A stretch of DNA of 41,799 bases from Clostridia bacterium (GCA_017454815.1 JAFTCG010000001.1:1-41799), one strand, 5' to 3'. Shown: positions 33,615-40,420, counted from the stretch's first letter. Translations and numbers: made by a program. Notes: generated by a model not told the origin, from the letters alone.

Positions 33615-33925
33615 CCCCTACACAGGGGAGGCAAGAAAACACAGCCGTAAAATACATCCGACTCTGGCGGGCGGATATCATCCGCCAGCGGATAACGCAC
33701 ACGGTTTCTGCGTAAAAGAGGCTTTGATTTTTTGTAAGGTTGGTGCGCTGCGACTTGGCTCCCTTGTGTAAAGGGAGCTGTCAGCGATAGCTGACTGAGG
33801 GATTGTTAATAATAAATGTTACAACCCTTCCGTCTGCCTTCGGCATCCACCTCCCCTTACACAGGGGAGGCAAGAAAACATAGCCGTAAAATACATCTGA
33901 CTTTGGCGAGCCGGTAACGCACAAT
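33615..33925. repeat. Palindromic element with direct-repeat flanks
   Basis: 33758-33871 is an imperfect palindrome. Its ends read GCTCCCTTGTGTAAAGGGAG and the complement of CTCCCCTTACACAGGGGAGG; inside are the hairpins GTCAGC-GATA-GCTGAC and TGCC-TTC-GGCA. This resembles interspersed palindromic repeats common in gut clostridia. The sequence after its right end (GGCAAGAAAACAtAGCCGTAAAATACAT, written here in two parts: GGCAAGAAAACA, then AGCCGTAAAATACAT) is also present at 33627-33660 after another copy of the right terminus at 33615. A 7-bp stem, CTGGCGG / CCGCCAG, splits the first copy. No ORF is present. Confidence 0.7.
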
Positions 33926-34041
33926 TGTATTGCGTAACAGCAACTTATTTTCAGTGCCATGTAAGTGCGCTGTGCCTCAGGCGCTTTCTTACTTTATAAC
34001 AGTATATAACGGAAGGTGAAAACAGGAAAAAGAAATGGGAA

Positions 34042-34067
34042 ACGGCGCAGGTTTTTGCCTGCGCCGT
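34042..34067. terminator. Strong hairpin, probable 3' end of the minus-strand repeat RNA
   Basis: Perfect 10-bp GC-rich stem ACGGCGCAGG / CCTGCGCCGT with a 6-nt loop. Read on the minus strand it is followed by TTTCCCATTTCTTTTT; on the plus strand by AGATTTATTTT. It could act in both directions, and would end a minus-strand transcript started at about 34556. Confidence 0.7.
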
Positions 34068-34221
34068 AGATTTATTTTGGTTGATTATTATTTGTTATAA
34101 TCCTTATTCAATTGTAATTTTAAAACGTCTTTTGATTTTCGACTTTTGGTTTTCACATTGTGTGAATTTTATATTTTTGTATTCGTTTCAAAGTTTCCTC
34201 AAAAAACGTTCTGGAATGTTA

Positions 34222-34414
34222 CTATTTGAACATCGGAACCACCTGTTTCGGATTTTGGTGTTTTATTTCAGTTCTTTAAGTGAACATCGGGACCACCTGT
34301 TTCAAGTTTTAATGTTCTGTTAAGTATTGCTTAACTGTACATTGGAACCACCTATTTCAAGATTTTATGGTTTTGAGATTTGAATTTCAAGTGAACATCG
34401 GAACCACCTGTTTC
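34222..34414 (-). repeat. Four tandem SD-plus-minimal-ORF repeats
   Basis: Conserved 22-bp cores at 34393-34414, 34337-34358, 34282-34303 and 34228-34249, start-to-start 56, 55 and 54 bp. Each minus-strand core reads GAAACAGGTGGTTCCGATG with at most two changes: AGGTGG, five bases, ATG. The ORFs are ATG TTC ACT TGA (34387-34398), ATG TAC AGT TAA (34331-34342), ATG TTC ACT TAA (34276-34287) and ATG TTC AAA TAG (34222-34233). Start, aromatic second codon and stop position are kept although the stop codon differs and the 32-34-nt linkers diverge. Each stop is next to a short, sequence-different inverted repeat, for example GTTAAG-CAATA-CTTAAC. Confidence 0.9.
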
Positions 34415-34418
34415 GGTT

Positions 34419-34475
34419 TTATTTGCCGATCACCTCAGGCGACCGGAGATCTGAAGGTTTGATCATATGAAACAT
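34419..34475 (-). CDS. 18-aa leader ORF in the repeat RNA
   Basis: MFHMIKPSDLRSPEVIGK, ATG 34475 eight nt behind GGGGG. Its start codon lies in the 3' arm of the 34458-34522 stem, so folding could hide it; its end lies in the 34426-34446 hairpin. Like the repeats it begins Met-Phe. Coding status is unproven. Confidence 0.35.
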   Translation of the reverse strand: MFHMIKPSDLRSPEVIGK

Positions 34476-34540
34476 CTCAATCGCCCCCTTTGGTTTATTT
34501 CATACGCTTCGGTATGATCAAATCGCTTGATTTGCTTCAC
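34463..34540 (-). CDS. 25-aa leader ORF in the repeat RNA
   Basis: GTG 34540 six nt behind AAAGGA. The product starts MKQIKRFDHTEAYEINQRGR and the ORF overlaps the 18-aa ORF by 13 nt in another frame. Its translation would open the alternative hairpins. It is plausible as an attenuator-type leader, but may be chance. Confidence 0.3.
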   Translation of the reverse strand: MKQIKRFDHTEAYEINQRGRLRCFI

Positions 34541-34562
34541 TGTCTTTCCTTTTGTCACCCTT

Positions 34563-34591
34563 ATAATATCACTTTGTTTGTGCATTGTCAA
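34563..34591 (-). promoter_or_regulatory. Strong promoter of the repeat RNA
   Basis: Minus strand: TTGACA (34586-34591), 17-nt spacer, TATTAT (34563-34568). Consensus -35 and optimal spacing, with no gene on the minus strand downstream for 1.2 kb other than this RNA. Confidence 0.85.
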
Positions 34592-34681
34592 TAGTAAAAT
34601 TCAAAAAAGTTGAAAATTTTTATATCTTTGTTACATTTGCACAAAAATTTTGCCTTAAAATGCCAAAACAAAACTTCCCAC

Positions 34682-34710
34682 TTGACTAAATTTGAAATAA
34701 AGGTTAAAAT
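34682..34710 (+). promoter_or_regulatory. Predicted promoter of the DUF1292 gene
   Basis: TTGACT (34682-34687), 17-nt spacer, TAAAAT (34705-34710). The sequence 34592-34681 is A/T-rich without other features. Confidence 0.65.
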
Positions 34711-34757
34711 ATAATGTAATTGCATTTCAGAACTTTTGGAAAGCGCAGGTTGATCTT

Positions 34758-35084
34758 ATGGATGAAAACAACGAAAAACTCGGCGGCGAAGAGCTTGAAG
34801 AAGAATATAACCCCGACGTTGTCAGCGTGATCGACGAGGACGGAGTTGAGCATTTTTTTGAAGAACTCGACAGGATCGAAGACGACGACGGCAAATACGT
34901 TGCGCTGATCCCGATCTACGACGACGCGCAGGATATCCTCGACGACGACGGCGAGCTGATAATCCTCAAGGTCGAGGAAGAAGACGGCGAAACATATCTC
35001 TGCCCGATAGAAGTCGAGGAAGAATTCAACAGGATAAACAAGATTTTTATCGAGAGACTTTCGGACAACTATTTGTTTGAATGA
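34758..35084 (+). CDS. DUF1292 family protein
   Basis: 108 residues, very acidic. The DUF1292/YrzB core is visible as VSVIDEDGVEHFFEELDRIE, KYVALIPIYDD and ILKVEEEDGETYLCPIEVEEE. Cytoplasmic, function unknown. Ribosome binding is poor (GGAAAGCGCAGGTTGATC). Followed directly by the 6S RNA. Confidence 0.85.
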   Translation: MDENNEKLGGEELEEEYNPDVVSVIDEDGVEHFFEELDRIEDDDGKYVALIPIYDDAQDILDDDGELIILKVEEEDGETYLCPIEVEEEFNRINKIFIERLSDNYLFE

Positions 35085-35098
35085 TATATATAAATTAA

Positions 35099-35287
35099 TA
35101 CACCCTGCCTTGTGCGATAAATTCGGCTATATTAACCCAACACATTTATAAAAGGGAGCTTTTCTCCGGTAATGGGAGTGCAGGCCTCCCGCGTTTTTGC
35201 GGACGATGGAAGCCCAAAGTTATCGGGACGCACCCACCTGCAACAGAGCAGGTTATTATCAGCCGTCTCCGGCTTGGCGGGGTTTTT
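35099..35287 (+). ncRNA. ssrS: 6S RNA
   Basis: About 189 nt closed by CCCTGCC (35103-35109) pairing with GGCGGGG (35276-35282, one G-U), then TTTTT. Inside are AACCCAACACA, GATGGAAGCCCAAAG and GGGACGCACCCACCTGC with an ACCTGC...GCAGGT hairpin, an arrangement I recall from clostridial 6S RNAs. 6S RNA binds sigma-A RNA polymerase by mimicking an open promoter and tunes transcription in stationary phase. Assigned from remembered sequence and the long closing stem; not tested with a covariance model. Confidence 0.75.
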
Positions 35288-35299
35288 GGGTGATTTGAT

Positions 35300-35971
35300 T
35301 TGAAAAGAATTGTTGACAGCAGCGTTCTCGACGTTGTGGCGTTCCCGAGCGGCTTTGTTTTTGCCAAAAAGGAGGAGTCTCCCGAGGGTGCGAGGGCGGC
35401 GTTTTACTGCTACAACGTGGTGACGAAAAAAATGGAGGCTGTCAGGCGTTCGGCGTATCTTCAGTGCAAGTTCGGCGAGAACTTTGAAAAGATCGTCGGG
35501 ATCGTCGGCAACTTCATTTTCTGTGACTGTGTTCGGATGCCGAACACGGGCGAGGTCGTTGTGCTCACGGAGGATTCTAAGATGTTTTACATATCGGCGC
35601 AGGGCGAGCTTATATGGAACGAAGAGCTCTGCTACCGTGATGCGCCGGTGAGAGATTTGACTGTCGACGATAACTGCGTCTGGTGCGCCGTGCCGGACAA
35701 ATCCTCGGTCGTTCGTTTTTCGCCGTCGGTGAAGAAGGTTTATATCCGCGTCGGCGGAGCGGAGACCAGGACTTTTTCAAACCCTGTCGGCGTTAGCAAA
35801 TATGCAAATGACCTCTACGTCAGCTGCGGCGAGTTGAACAAGATCAGGCGGATCGATTTCCAGACCTACAGCGTTAAGGACTACAAGATATTCGACGAAC
35901 CGGTTTTCAAATACTATAAAATACACGACAGAGAATTTGCCCGCCTGGAGTCGGGACTGTATATGCTTTGA
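35300..35971 (+). CDS. Uncharacterised protein with propeller-like repeats
   Basis: 223 residues from TTG 35300, seven nt behind GGGTGA. It has no signal peptide or membrane span. Short beta-rich segments (GNFIFCDCVRMPNTGEVVVL, TVDDNCVWCAVPDKSSVVRF, KYANDLYVSCGELNKIRRI) resemble beta-propeller blades. I know no family. The ribosome binding site directly follows the T-run of the 6S RNA, so read-through of that RNA may supply part of the mRNA. A terminator follows. Confidence 0.8.
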   Translation: MKRIVDSSVLDVVAFPSGFVFAKKEESPEGARAAFYCYNVVTKKMEAVRRSAYLQCKFGENFEKIVGIVGNFIFCDCVRMPNTGEVVVLTEDSKMFYISAQGELIWNEELCYRDAPVRDLTVDDNCVWCAVPDKSSVVRFSPSVKKVYIRVGGAETRTFSNPVGVSKYANDLYVSCGELNKIRRIDFQTYSVKDYKIFDEPVFKYYKIHDREFARLESGLYML

Positions 35972-35974
35972 ATT

Positions 35975-36002
35975 GCGCCGGAGCCTGGAGTTCGGCGCTT
36001 TT
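35975..36002 (+). terminator. Terminator after the 35300 gene
   Basis: GCGCCG / CGGCGC stem, 12-nt loop, TTTT. Short but GC-rich. Confidence 0.65.
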
Positions 36003-36028
36003 AAAATTGATATGTTTCGGAGATGAGT

Positions 36029-36499
36029 ATGAAAAAGATCACGAAAAATGAAATACTGACATATATCCTCTTCGGAATATTGACGACAATTGTCAGCTGG
36101 GGAAGCTATACGGTTCTCGTCAACGTGTGCCGTATGAGCGTTTTTTGGGGCAATGCGATCAGCTGGCTGCTTGCGGCTTCGTTTGCGTTCGTGACCAACA
36201 AGATCTGGGTTTTCAAGTCGCAGGAGATGAGCCCGAAAGGTCTTGCCCGAGAGATTGCAACTTTCTTTTCGTCGAGAATAGCGACGGGAGCGATCGAGAT
36301 CACGCTCGTCCCGCTCATGGAAAAGCTGAAATTCGACAGCCCGTTTTTTGCGATTTGCTCTGCGATCGGGCTCAGGGCAAAGTTGCTTTTCACGGCGGGG
36401 ATCTATTCAAAGATATTTGTTTCCATAATAATCGTGATCCTCAACTACTTTCTTTCAAAGCTGTTTGTTTTCAGGGAGAACGGCAAAAACGACAAATGA
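36029..36499 (+). CDS. GtrA-family membrane protein
   Basis: 156 residues, four membrane segments; the GtrA motifs YILFGILTTIVSWGSYTVLV and AFVTNKIWVFKSQE near the first half and SIIIVILNYFLSKLFVF at the end. GtrA-like proteins are thought to flip polyprenyl-linked sugars. ATG 36029 is preferred because GGAG is six nt upstream; ATG 36023 touches it. No glycosyltransferase gene is adjacent. Confidence 0.88.
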   Translation: MKKITKNEILTYILFGILTTIVSWGSYTVLVNVCRMSVFWGNAISWLLAASFAFVTNKIWVFKSQEMSPKGLAREIATFFSSRIATGAIEITLVPLMEKLKFDSPFFAICSAIGLRAKLLFTAGIYSKIFVSIIIVILNYFLSKLFVFRENGKNDK

Positions 36500-36534
36500 G
36501 AGTCAATGCGGATATATTTACCGAAAAACGGCTT

Positions 36535-36568
36535 TTGATGCCGATCGTTCGGGTTTAATATATTAAAC
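36535..36568 (+). promoter_or_regulatory. Promoter with 16-bp palindrome over the -10 box
   Basis: TTGATG (36535-36540), 18-nt spacer, TATATT (36559-36564). The perfect palindrome GTTTAATATATTAAAC (36553-36568) covers the -10 box, as a repressor operator would. It precedes the LCAT-like gene. Confidence 0.55.
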
Positions 36569-36599
36569 AAATCACCGGATTTATAAAAGGAGAAAGAAA

Positions 36600-38186
36600 A
36601 TGAAGAAAATTATTACTGTCCTGCTTGCGCTGATATTTGTATTCAGCATGATAATTCCCGCGTTCAGCGCGGAGGTCAGCGAGGATCTTCCTCTCGTTTA
36701 TTTCAGCGGGAGAGGCTGCGAGCTTATCCGCCCGGACGGAACATGGGTGTGGGAGCCCGAAGGCAGCGTTATCGACAACATGAAGGATAACCTTTCCGAC
36801 ATCGCCAAAACGATGGTGAAGGGCAACCTTACACGGAATTTCAGCGAGTTCAACGATCTTGTATACAACTGCGTAGCACCCGTTTATGCCGATTCCGCTC
36901 TCGGAAAAGACGGTTTCCCGACAGACGGCTCAGGCGTTCCCGATTATATTAACTGGCGTCTGGGGCTTGATAGGGTAAAGACGACCATTCAGCTTGACGA
37001 GGGACGCTATCCCGTCTACCGTTGGCACTACGATTGGCGTTTGTCCCCGATAACTCTCGCAGACGAGCTCAACGAATATATCAACGCCGTGCTCGAAGAT
37101 TCCGGCGCGTCGCAGGTCAATATTCTGAGCCGCTGCGAAGGCTCGACCATCACATACTGCTATCTTTACAAATACGGCGGCGATAAAGTACATTCCTGCG
37201 TTTTGAATTCGGACATCACGAACGGCCTTGATTTCACGAGCGCACTGTTTTCGGGCGAAGTTTCCATCGATCCGCGCGCGCTGAACAATTTCGTTCAGTA
37301 TTTTGCGGACGCTCTCGACATCACCGTCAAAAACGAGGAGACGACCGAGATGCTGTTGGATCTCATCTCGTATCTGCAGTCTTCCGGCGTTCTCAAGGTT
37401 GCGACAGAGCTGCTGGAGTACGGCTACGACACCGTCAAGGACGACCTCATCACGAGAATACTCAAAAGCTCCTTTGCCACATTCCCCGCGTACTGGGCAA
37501 TGGTCACGCCGGACAAATACGAGCAGGCAAAGAAGTTTATTTTCGGCGGAAAAACAGATGAATATGCAGGGCTTATCGCTCTTACGGATCAGTATTATGA
37601 GATGCAGAAGAACAGCGTAAACTTCCTGAAATCAATAAAGGACAAAGTCAATATCTGCATCATCTCGAAATACGGCATGCCGGAGATTCCGCTTTCCGAA
37701 AACGCAACGGAGGAATCCGACATTTATCTCGCGACAAGGCTTTCCTCTTACGGCGCGACCTGCTCGGACTATGACGGTACGCTTTCGCAGAAGTATATTA
37801 ACAACAGAACAAAGGCGGGATTCGGAAAATATATCTCTCCGGATCGCAAGATCGACGCTTCCACCGGCGCTCTGCCGGATACGACATGGTATATCAAGGG
37901 CATGGCTCACAGATGCTTTGCCGCCTGCGTTGATACGCTTTCGGTCAGATTTGTCAACAGCGAAAAAATGACGGTTGACAGCGATCCGAAATATCCGCAG
38001 TTTTTGCAGTTTAACCCCACAAACGACAGCCTCAACGACGCAGAGGGTTACCTCACCCCCGTCGCGGCGGTCGAAGCGAAAGATCAGTCGAAGTTCGGCG
38101 CAATCTTTGAAAAAATATCAACTCCGTTCGTGCGTTTCTGGGAATTCATTAAATCCTTTTTCAGATTCATCAAAACGCTGGGATAA
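36600..38186 (+). CDS. Secreted LCAT-like alpha/beta hydrolase with Cys at the nucleophile position
   Basis: 528 residues. Signal peptide 1-23 (VLLALIFVFSMIIPAFSA). YRWHYDWRLSPITLADEL (140-157) matches the DWR segment of lecithin:cholesterol acyltransferase-like proteins. The next strand and nucleophile elbow read VNILSRCEGSTI, placing Cys179 where GHSMGG has Ser; the first elbow Gly is Ser177. A candidate catalytic His is in MAHRCFAACV. The C-terminus FVRFWEFIKSFFRFIKTLG is amphipathic and may bind membrane. AAAAGGAGAAAG precedes the ATG. It may be an acyltransferase/thiol hydrolase or an inactive homologue. Confidence 0.8.
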   Translation: MKKIITVLLALIFVFSMIIPAFSAEVSEDLPLVYFSGRGCELIRPDGTWVWEPEGSVIDNMKDNLSDIAKTMVKGNLTRNFSEFNDLVYNCVAPVYADSALGKDGFPTDGSGVPDYINWRLGLDRVKTTIQLDEGRYPVYRWHYDWRLSPITLADELNEYINAVLEDSGASQVNILSRCEGSTITYCYLYKYGGDKVHSCVLNSDITNGLDFTSALFSGEVSIDPRALNNFVQYFADALDITVKNEETTEMLLDLISYLQSSGVLKVATELLEYGYDTVKDDLITRILKSSFATFPAYWAMVTPDKYEQAKKFIFGGKTDEYAGLIALTDQYYEMQKNSVNFLKSIKDKVNICIISKYGMPEIPLSENATEESDIYLATRLSSYGATCSDYDGTLSQKYINNRTKAGFGKYISPDRKIDASTGALPDTTWYIKGMAHRCFAACVDTLSVRFVNSEKMTVDSDPKYPQFLQFNPTNDSLNDAEGYLTPVAAVEAKDQSKFGAIFEKISTPFVRFWEFIKSFFRFIKTLG

Positions 38187-38208
38187 ACCCCATATTGCAA
38201 ATAAATAC

Positions 38209-38368
38209 AGGGGCTGTCGCATTTAGCGAAAAACATTAAAGTAACAAAAAATATAATGGATGATTGTACGAACATTCGACTACGATCATCCATTATCATT
38301 ATATCTGAAGAATAATTTGCAGAATAAACACTTTAATTCGTCGTTTTCATCTAAATGCAACAACCCCT
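38209..38368. mobile_element. 160-bp MITE-like palindromic element
   Basis: Terminal inverted repeats AGGGGCTGTCGCATTTAG (38209-38226) and CTAAATGCAACAACCCCT (38351-38368), 16 of 18 matching. A nested 12-bp pair, ATAATGGATGAT / ATCATCCATTAT, lies in the middle. There is no ORF. The termini resemble those of insertion sequences of the IS1182 type as I remember them, so a non-autonomous derivative is likely. It lies between convergent genes and may terminate both. No clear target duplication was found. Confidence 0.75.
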
Positions 38369-38417
38369 TATTTTTCTATATCCGATCCATATTTTCGCCG
38401 GGCTCAACAGATATTCT

Positions 38418-39647
38418 TTAATCTATTGACGCGCCGACTTCGCGAAGGACGGCCTGAACTTTTTTTACGTCGACGGTATGGGCGCTTTGGTTCGTCTTTT
38501 TGGCGACCGAAACGGCGATTCCCGCCGCTTCGCCCATGTTGGCGCAGATCGGCATGATGCGTACCGCCGAGTGAGCTTCGTGCGTTGCGGAAAGGCAGCG
38601 ACCGGCGACGAGCATATTGTCGTATTCCTTCGGGAGGAGGGAGCGGTAGGGAATCTTGTAATATTCACCGTCCTTGAAATCGTAGATCGTCGTGCCCGTG
38701 CCCGTCGGGTTGTGGATGTCGATTGAATAGCATCCGAGAGCTATTGTGTCCTCAAAATCGACTTTGTTTTTCAGCTCGTCCGCCGTGAGGATATGCTCGC
38801 CTTTGAGCTTACGGCTTTCACGCACTCCGATATGGCTTGCGATGGAGATGAGCTCGGCTTTTTTGCACGACTGCGCATTTTTCTTAAGGAAAGAAAACAT
38901 TTCAAGCACCTGTTTTCTCGCCAGGATCTCCGCTTCGGAAATCTCGAACGGGTCAACGGGATTGTGCTTTACAACGCGCGTGGTGTTGAAATGGATAATA
39001 TTCTCGCCCAGACCGTAGAAAACGAGAATATCTTCCCTTGGGTTTTGGATCTCGCCCTTTTTTTGAAGCTCAAGATACAGCTTTGTCAAAGCGCCGAGTT
39101 CCTTATTGAACAGTTTGGTATCGACGTTGCAGATTCTGAAGCAAGTTGTCATCGGCTGGCATAAGCCGTCGCTCTCCCTTCCGAGTTGGCAGTCGCAACC
39201 GGTCATATAAATCAGCTCGCCATCGCCGGAAGCGTCTATGAAGAAGTCGGCTTCGAATTCGGCGATTCCCGATTTTGTCGCGACGCAAACTCTTTTGACG
39301 CTCCTGCCCTCGACTTCGGCTTTGACGAGCGTGGAGTGAAACAGCACGTCCGCGCCCGCTTCGCTCACCATGTCGTCAAAAACGAATTTGTAAAACTCCC
39401 ACGAACGCTCGTTGAATCTCTCGAATCTGTCCACCATTTCGGCAAACAAGCCTTTGCTCGTGCAGATATTGTTTTCGCCGCCGGTGTTGTATCTCATGAA
39501 CGGATAAACAAGGCTGCTGCTCATGGCGCCGCCGAGGTTGCCGTATTTTTCGATAAGCAGCACGCATAACCCCTGACGGCAAGCGCTCACAGCCGCCGCA
39601 ACGCCGGAGATACCGCCGCCGACAATAATCAGATCGTATTTTTTCAT
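38418..39647 (-). CDS. FAD-dependent oxidoreductase
   Basis: 409 residues. N-terminal dinucleotide fold DLIIVGGGISGVAAAVSACR and LIEKYGNLGG; middle FIDASGDGELIYMTGCDC; C-terminal FAD contact NMLVAGRCLSATHEAHSAVR. This is the FAD_oxidored (PF12831-like) group, whose substrates are mostly unknown. GAGGTGATCTGTA precedes the ATG. It follows the VanX-like gene by 28 nt on the same strand, so the two may be cotranscribed. Confidence 0.9.
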   Translation of the reverse strand: MKKYDLIIVGGGISGVAAAVSACRQGLCVLLIEKYGNLGGAMSSSLVYPFMRYNTGGENNICTSKGLFAEMVDRFERFNERSWEFYKFVFDDMVSEAGADVLFHSTLVKAEVEGRSVKRVCVATKSGIAEFEADFFIDASGDGELIYMTGCDCQLGRESDGLCQPMTTCFRICNVDTKLFNKELGALTKLYLELQKKGEIQNPREDILVFYGLGENIIHFNTTRVVKHNPVDPFEISEAEILARKQVLEMFSFLKKNAQSCKKAELISIASHIGVRESRKLKGEHILTADELKNKVDFEDTIALGCYSIDIHNPTGTGTTIYDFKDGEYYKIPYRSLLPKEYDNMLVAGRCLSATHEAHSAVRIMPICANMGEAAGIAVSVAKKTNQSAHTVDVKKVQAVLREVGASID

Positions 39648-39675
39648 TACAGATCACCTCGTAAATATTCTTGTT

Positions 39676-40329
39676 TTATCTTTTAAGCAAAGCCGGATTC
39701 ACCGGGAATTCAAAGTATGTGTCCGGGAACGGCTCGTCCTTCAGGGTGAAATGCCACCATTCGCAATCCAACGGCTCAAAGCCGTGCCTTAACATCACGT
39801 CCCGGAGCATCATCCTGTTTTCGTGCTGTTGCGCCGTGACGCCCGTATAATCAGGGTGAGACCTCTTGCCGAAAAAGTCGAACGGGCTGCCCATGTCGAT
39901 CTCCCGATCTGATCCCATGTCGACGAGCGTCAGGTCAACCGTGCTTCCGCGGCTGTGGCTTGATCTGGCGGCGATGTAGCCAAGACGGAAAAGATCACGC
40001 TTCTCGATGTCGGGATAGAAATACTGTTTCATCCGTCGGTCGTCATCGTCCTGCCCCCAAGCCATAAAATGCCTGACAGCGGTTGCAGGACGGTATGCGT
40101 CAAAGATTTTCAATTTTAAGCCTCTCGACTGCATCTCATCGCTCACGCCTTTGAGAGCCAGAGCCGCCTCTTTCGTCATGATCGCGACAGGCTGTTCGTA
40201 TCCGGCGATCCTGTCGCCGACGAAATTGTAGGTCGTGTAGTAACGTATTTCCTCGAGCGCAGACTCTACGTGATCAGACAACAGCACAAAATCGGATGCG
40301 TCGTCAGGAATTATGGTTTTATGATCCAC
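39676..40329 (-). CDS. D-alanyl-D-alanine dipeptidase, VanX/DdpX type
   Basis: Zinc dipeptidase of family M15D, 217 residues. Catalytic features: IFDAYRPATAVRHF, zinc ligands in SSHSRGSTVDLTL (His, Asp) and CEWWHFT (Glu, His), and DMGSPFD. There is no signal peptide, so it is cytoplasmic. Start is GTG 40329 with GGAG about ten nt upstream. VanH/VanA-like genes are absent, so peptidoglycan recycling or D-Ala-D-Ala use as nutrient is more likely than vancomycin resistance. Confidence 0.92.
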   Translation of the reverse strand: MDHKTIIPDDASDFVLLSDHVESALEEIRYYTTYNFVGDRIAGYEQPVAIMTKEAALALKGVSDEMQSRGLKLKIFDAYRPATAVRHFMAWGQDDDDRRMKQYFYPDIEKRDLFRLGYIAARSSHSRGSTVDLTLVDMGSDREIDMGSPFDFFGKRSHPDYTGVTAQQHENRMMLRDVMLRHGFEPLDCEWWHFTLKDEPFPDTYFEFPVNPALLKR

Positions 40330-40420
40330 CGTTTAACATCTCCGTCATGAATTTTGTTATCGCAAAGCCCATATCGCCGTTGTTCGGGCACAATACGAGA
40401 GCTGTCTTTTACGGGAAAAC

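Larger units (their letters stand above)
34042..34556 (-). ncRNA. Candidate structured RNA with tandem three-codon ORFs
   Basis: Bounded by a consensus promoter (34563-34591) and a strong hairpin (34042-34067), about 515 nt. No long ORF exists on this strand. The 5' third folds: TTTGATCATA (34513-34522) pairs with TATGATCAAA (34458-34467), but part of the first arm can instead form CAAATC-AAGC-GATTTG (34519-34534). A 9-bp hairpin at 34426-34446 contains two G-U pairs that would be A-C mismatches on the plus strand, supporting minus-strand RNA. The middle holds four SD-AUG-stop repeats. I cannot assign a known RNA family from memory; a covariance search could still identify one. Confidence 0.7.

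Noticed and set aside
34081..34323. 80-aa plus-strand ORF over the repeat region
   Set aside because: It is a low-complexity Phe/Leu/His-rich translation of the antisense of the repeats, without a ribosome binding site, and the G-U pairing evidence favours a minus-strand RNA.
34228..34414. CRISPR-like array of four 22-bp repeats with 32-34-bp spacers
   Set aside because: The linkers resemble one another (A/T-rich, shared AAAA-CTTGAAA-like ends), the repeats are short and contain SD-ATG-stop signals, and no cas genes are present.
39676..40329. Vancomycin resistance locus
   Set aside because: Only a VanX-type dipeptidase is present; no VanH, VanA/B ligase or VanRS regulators flank it.
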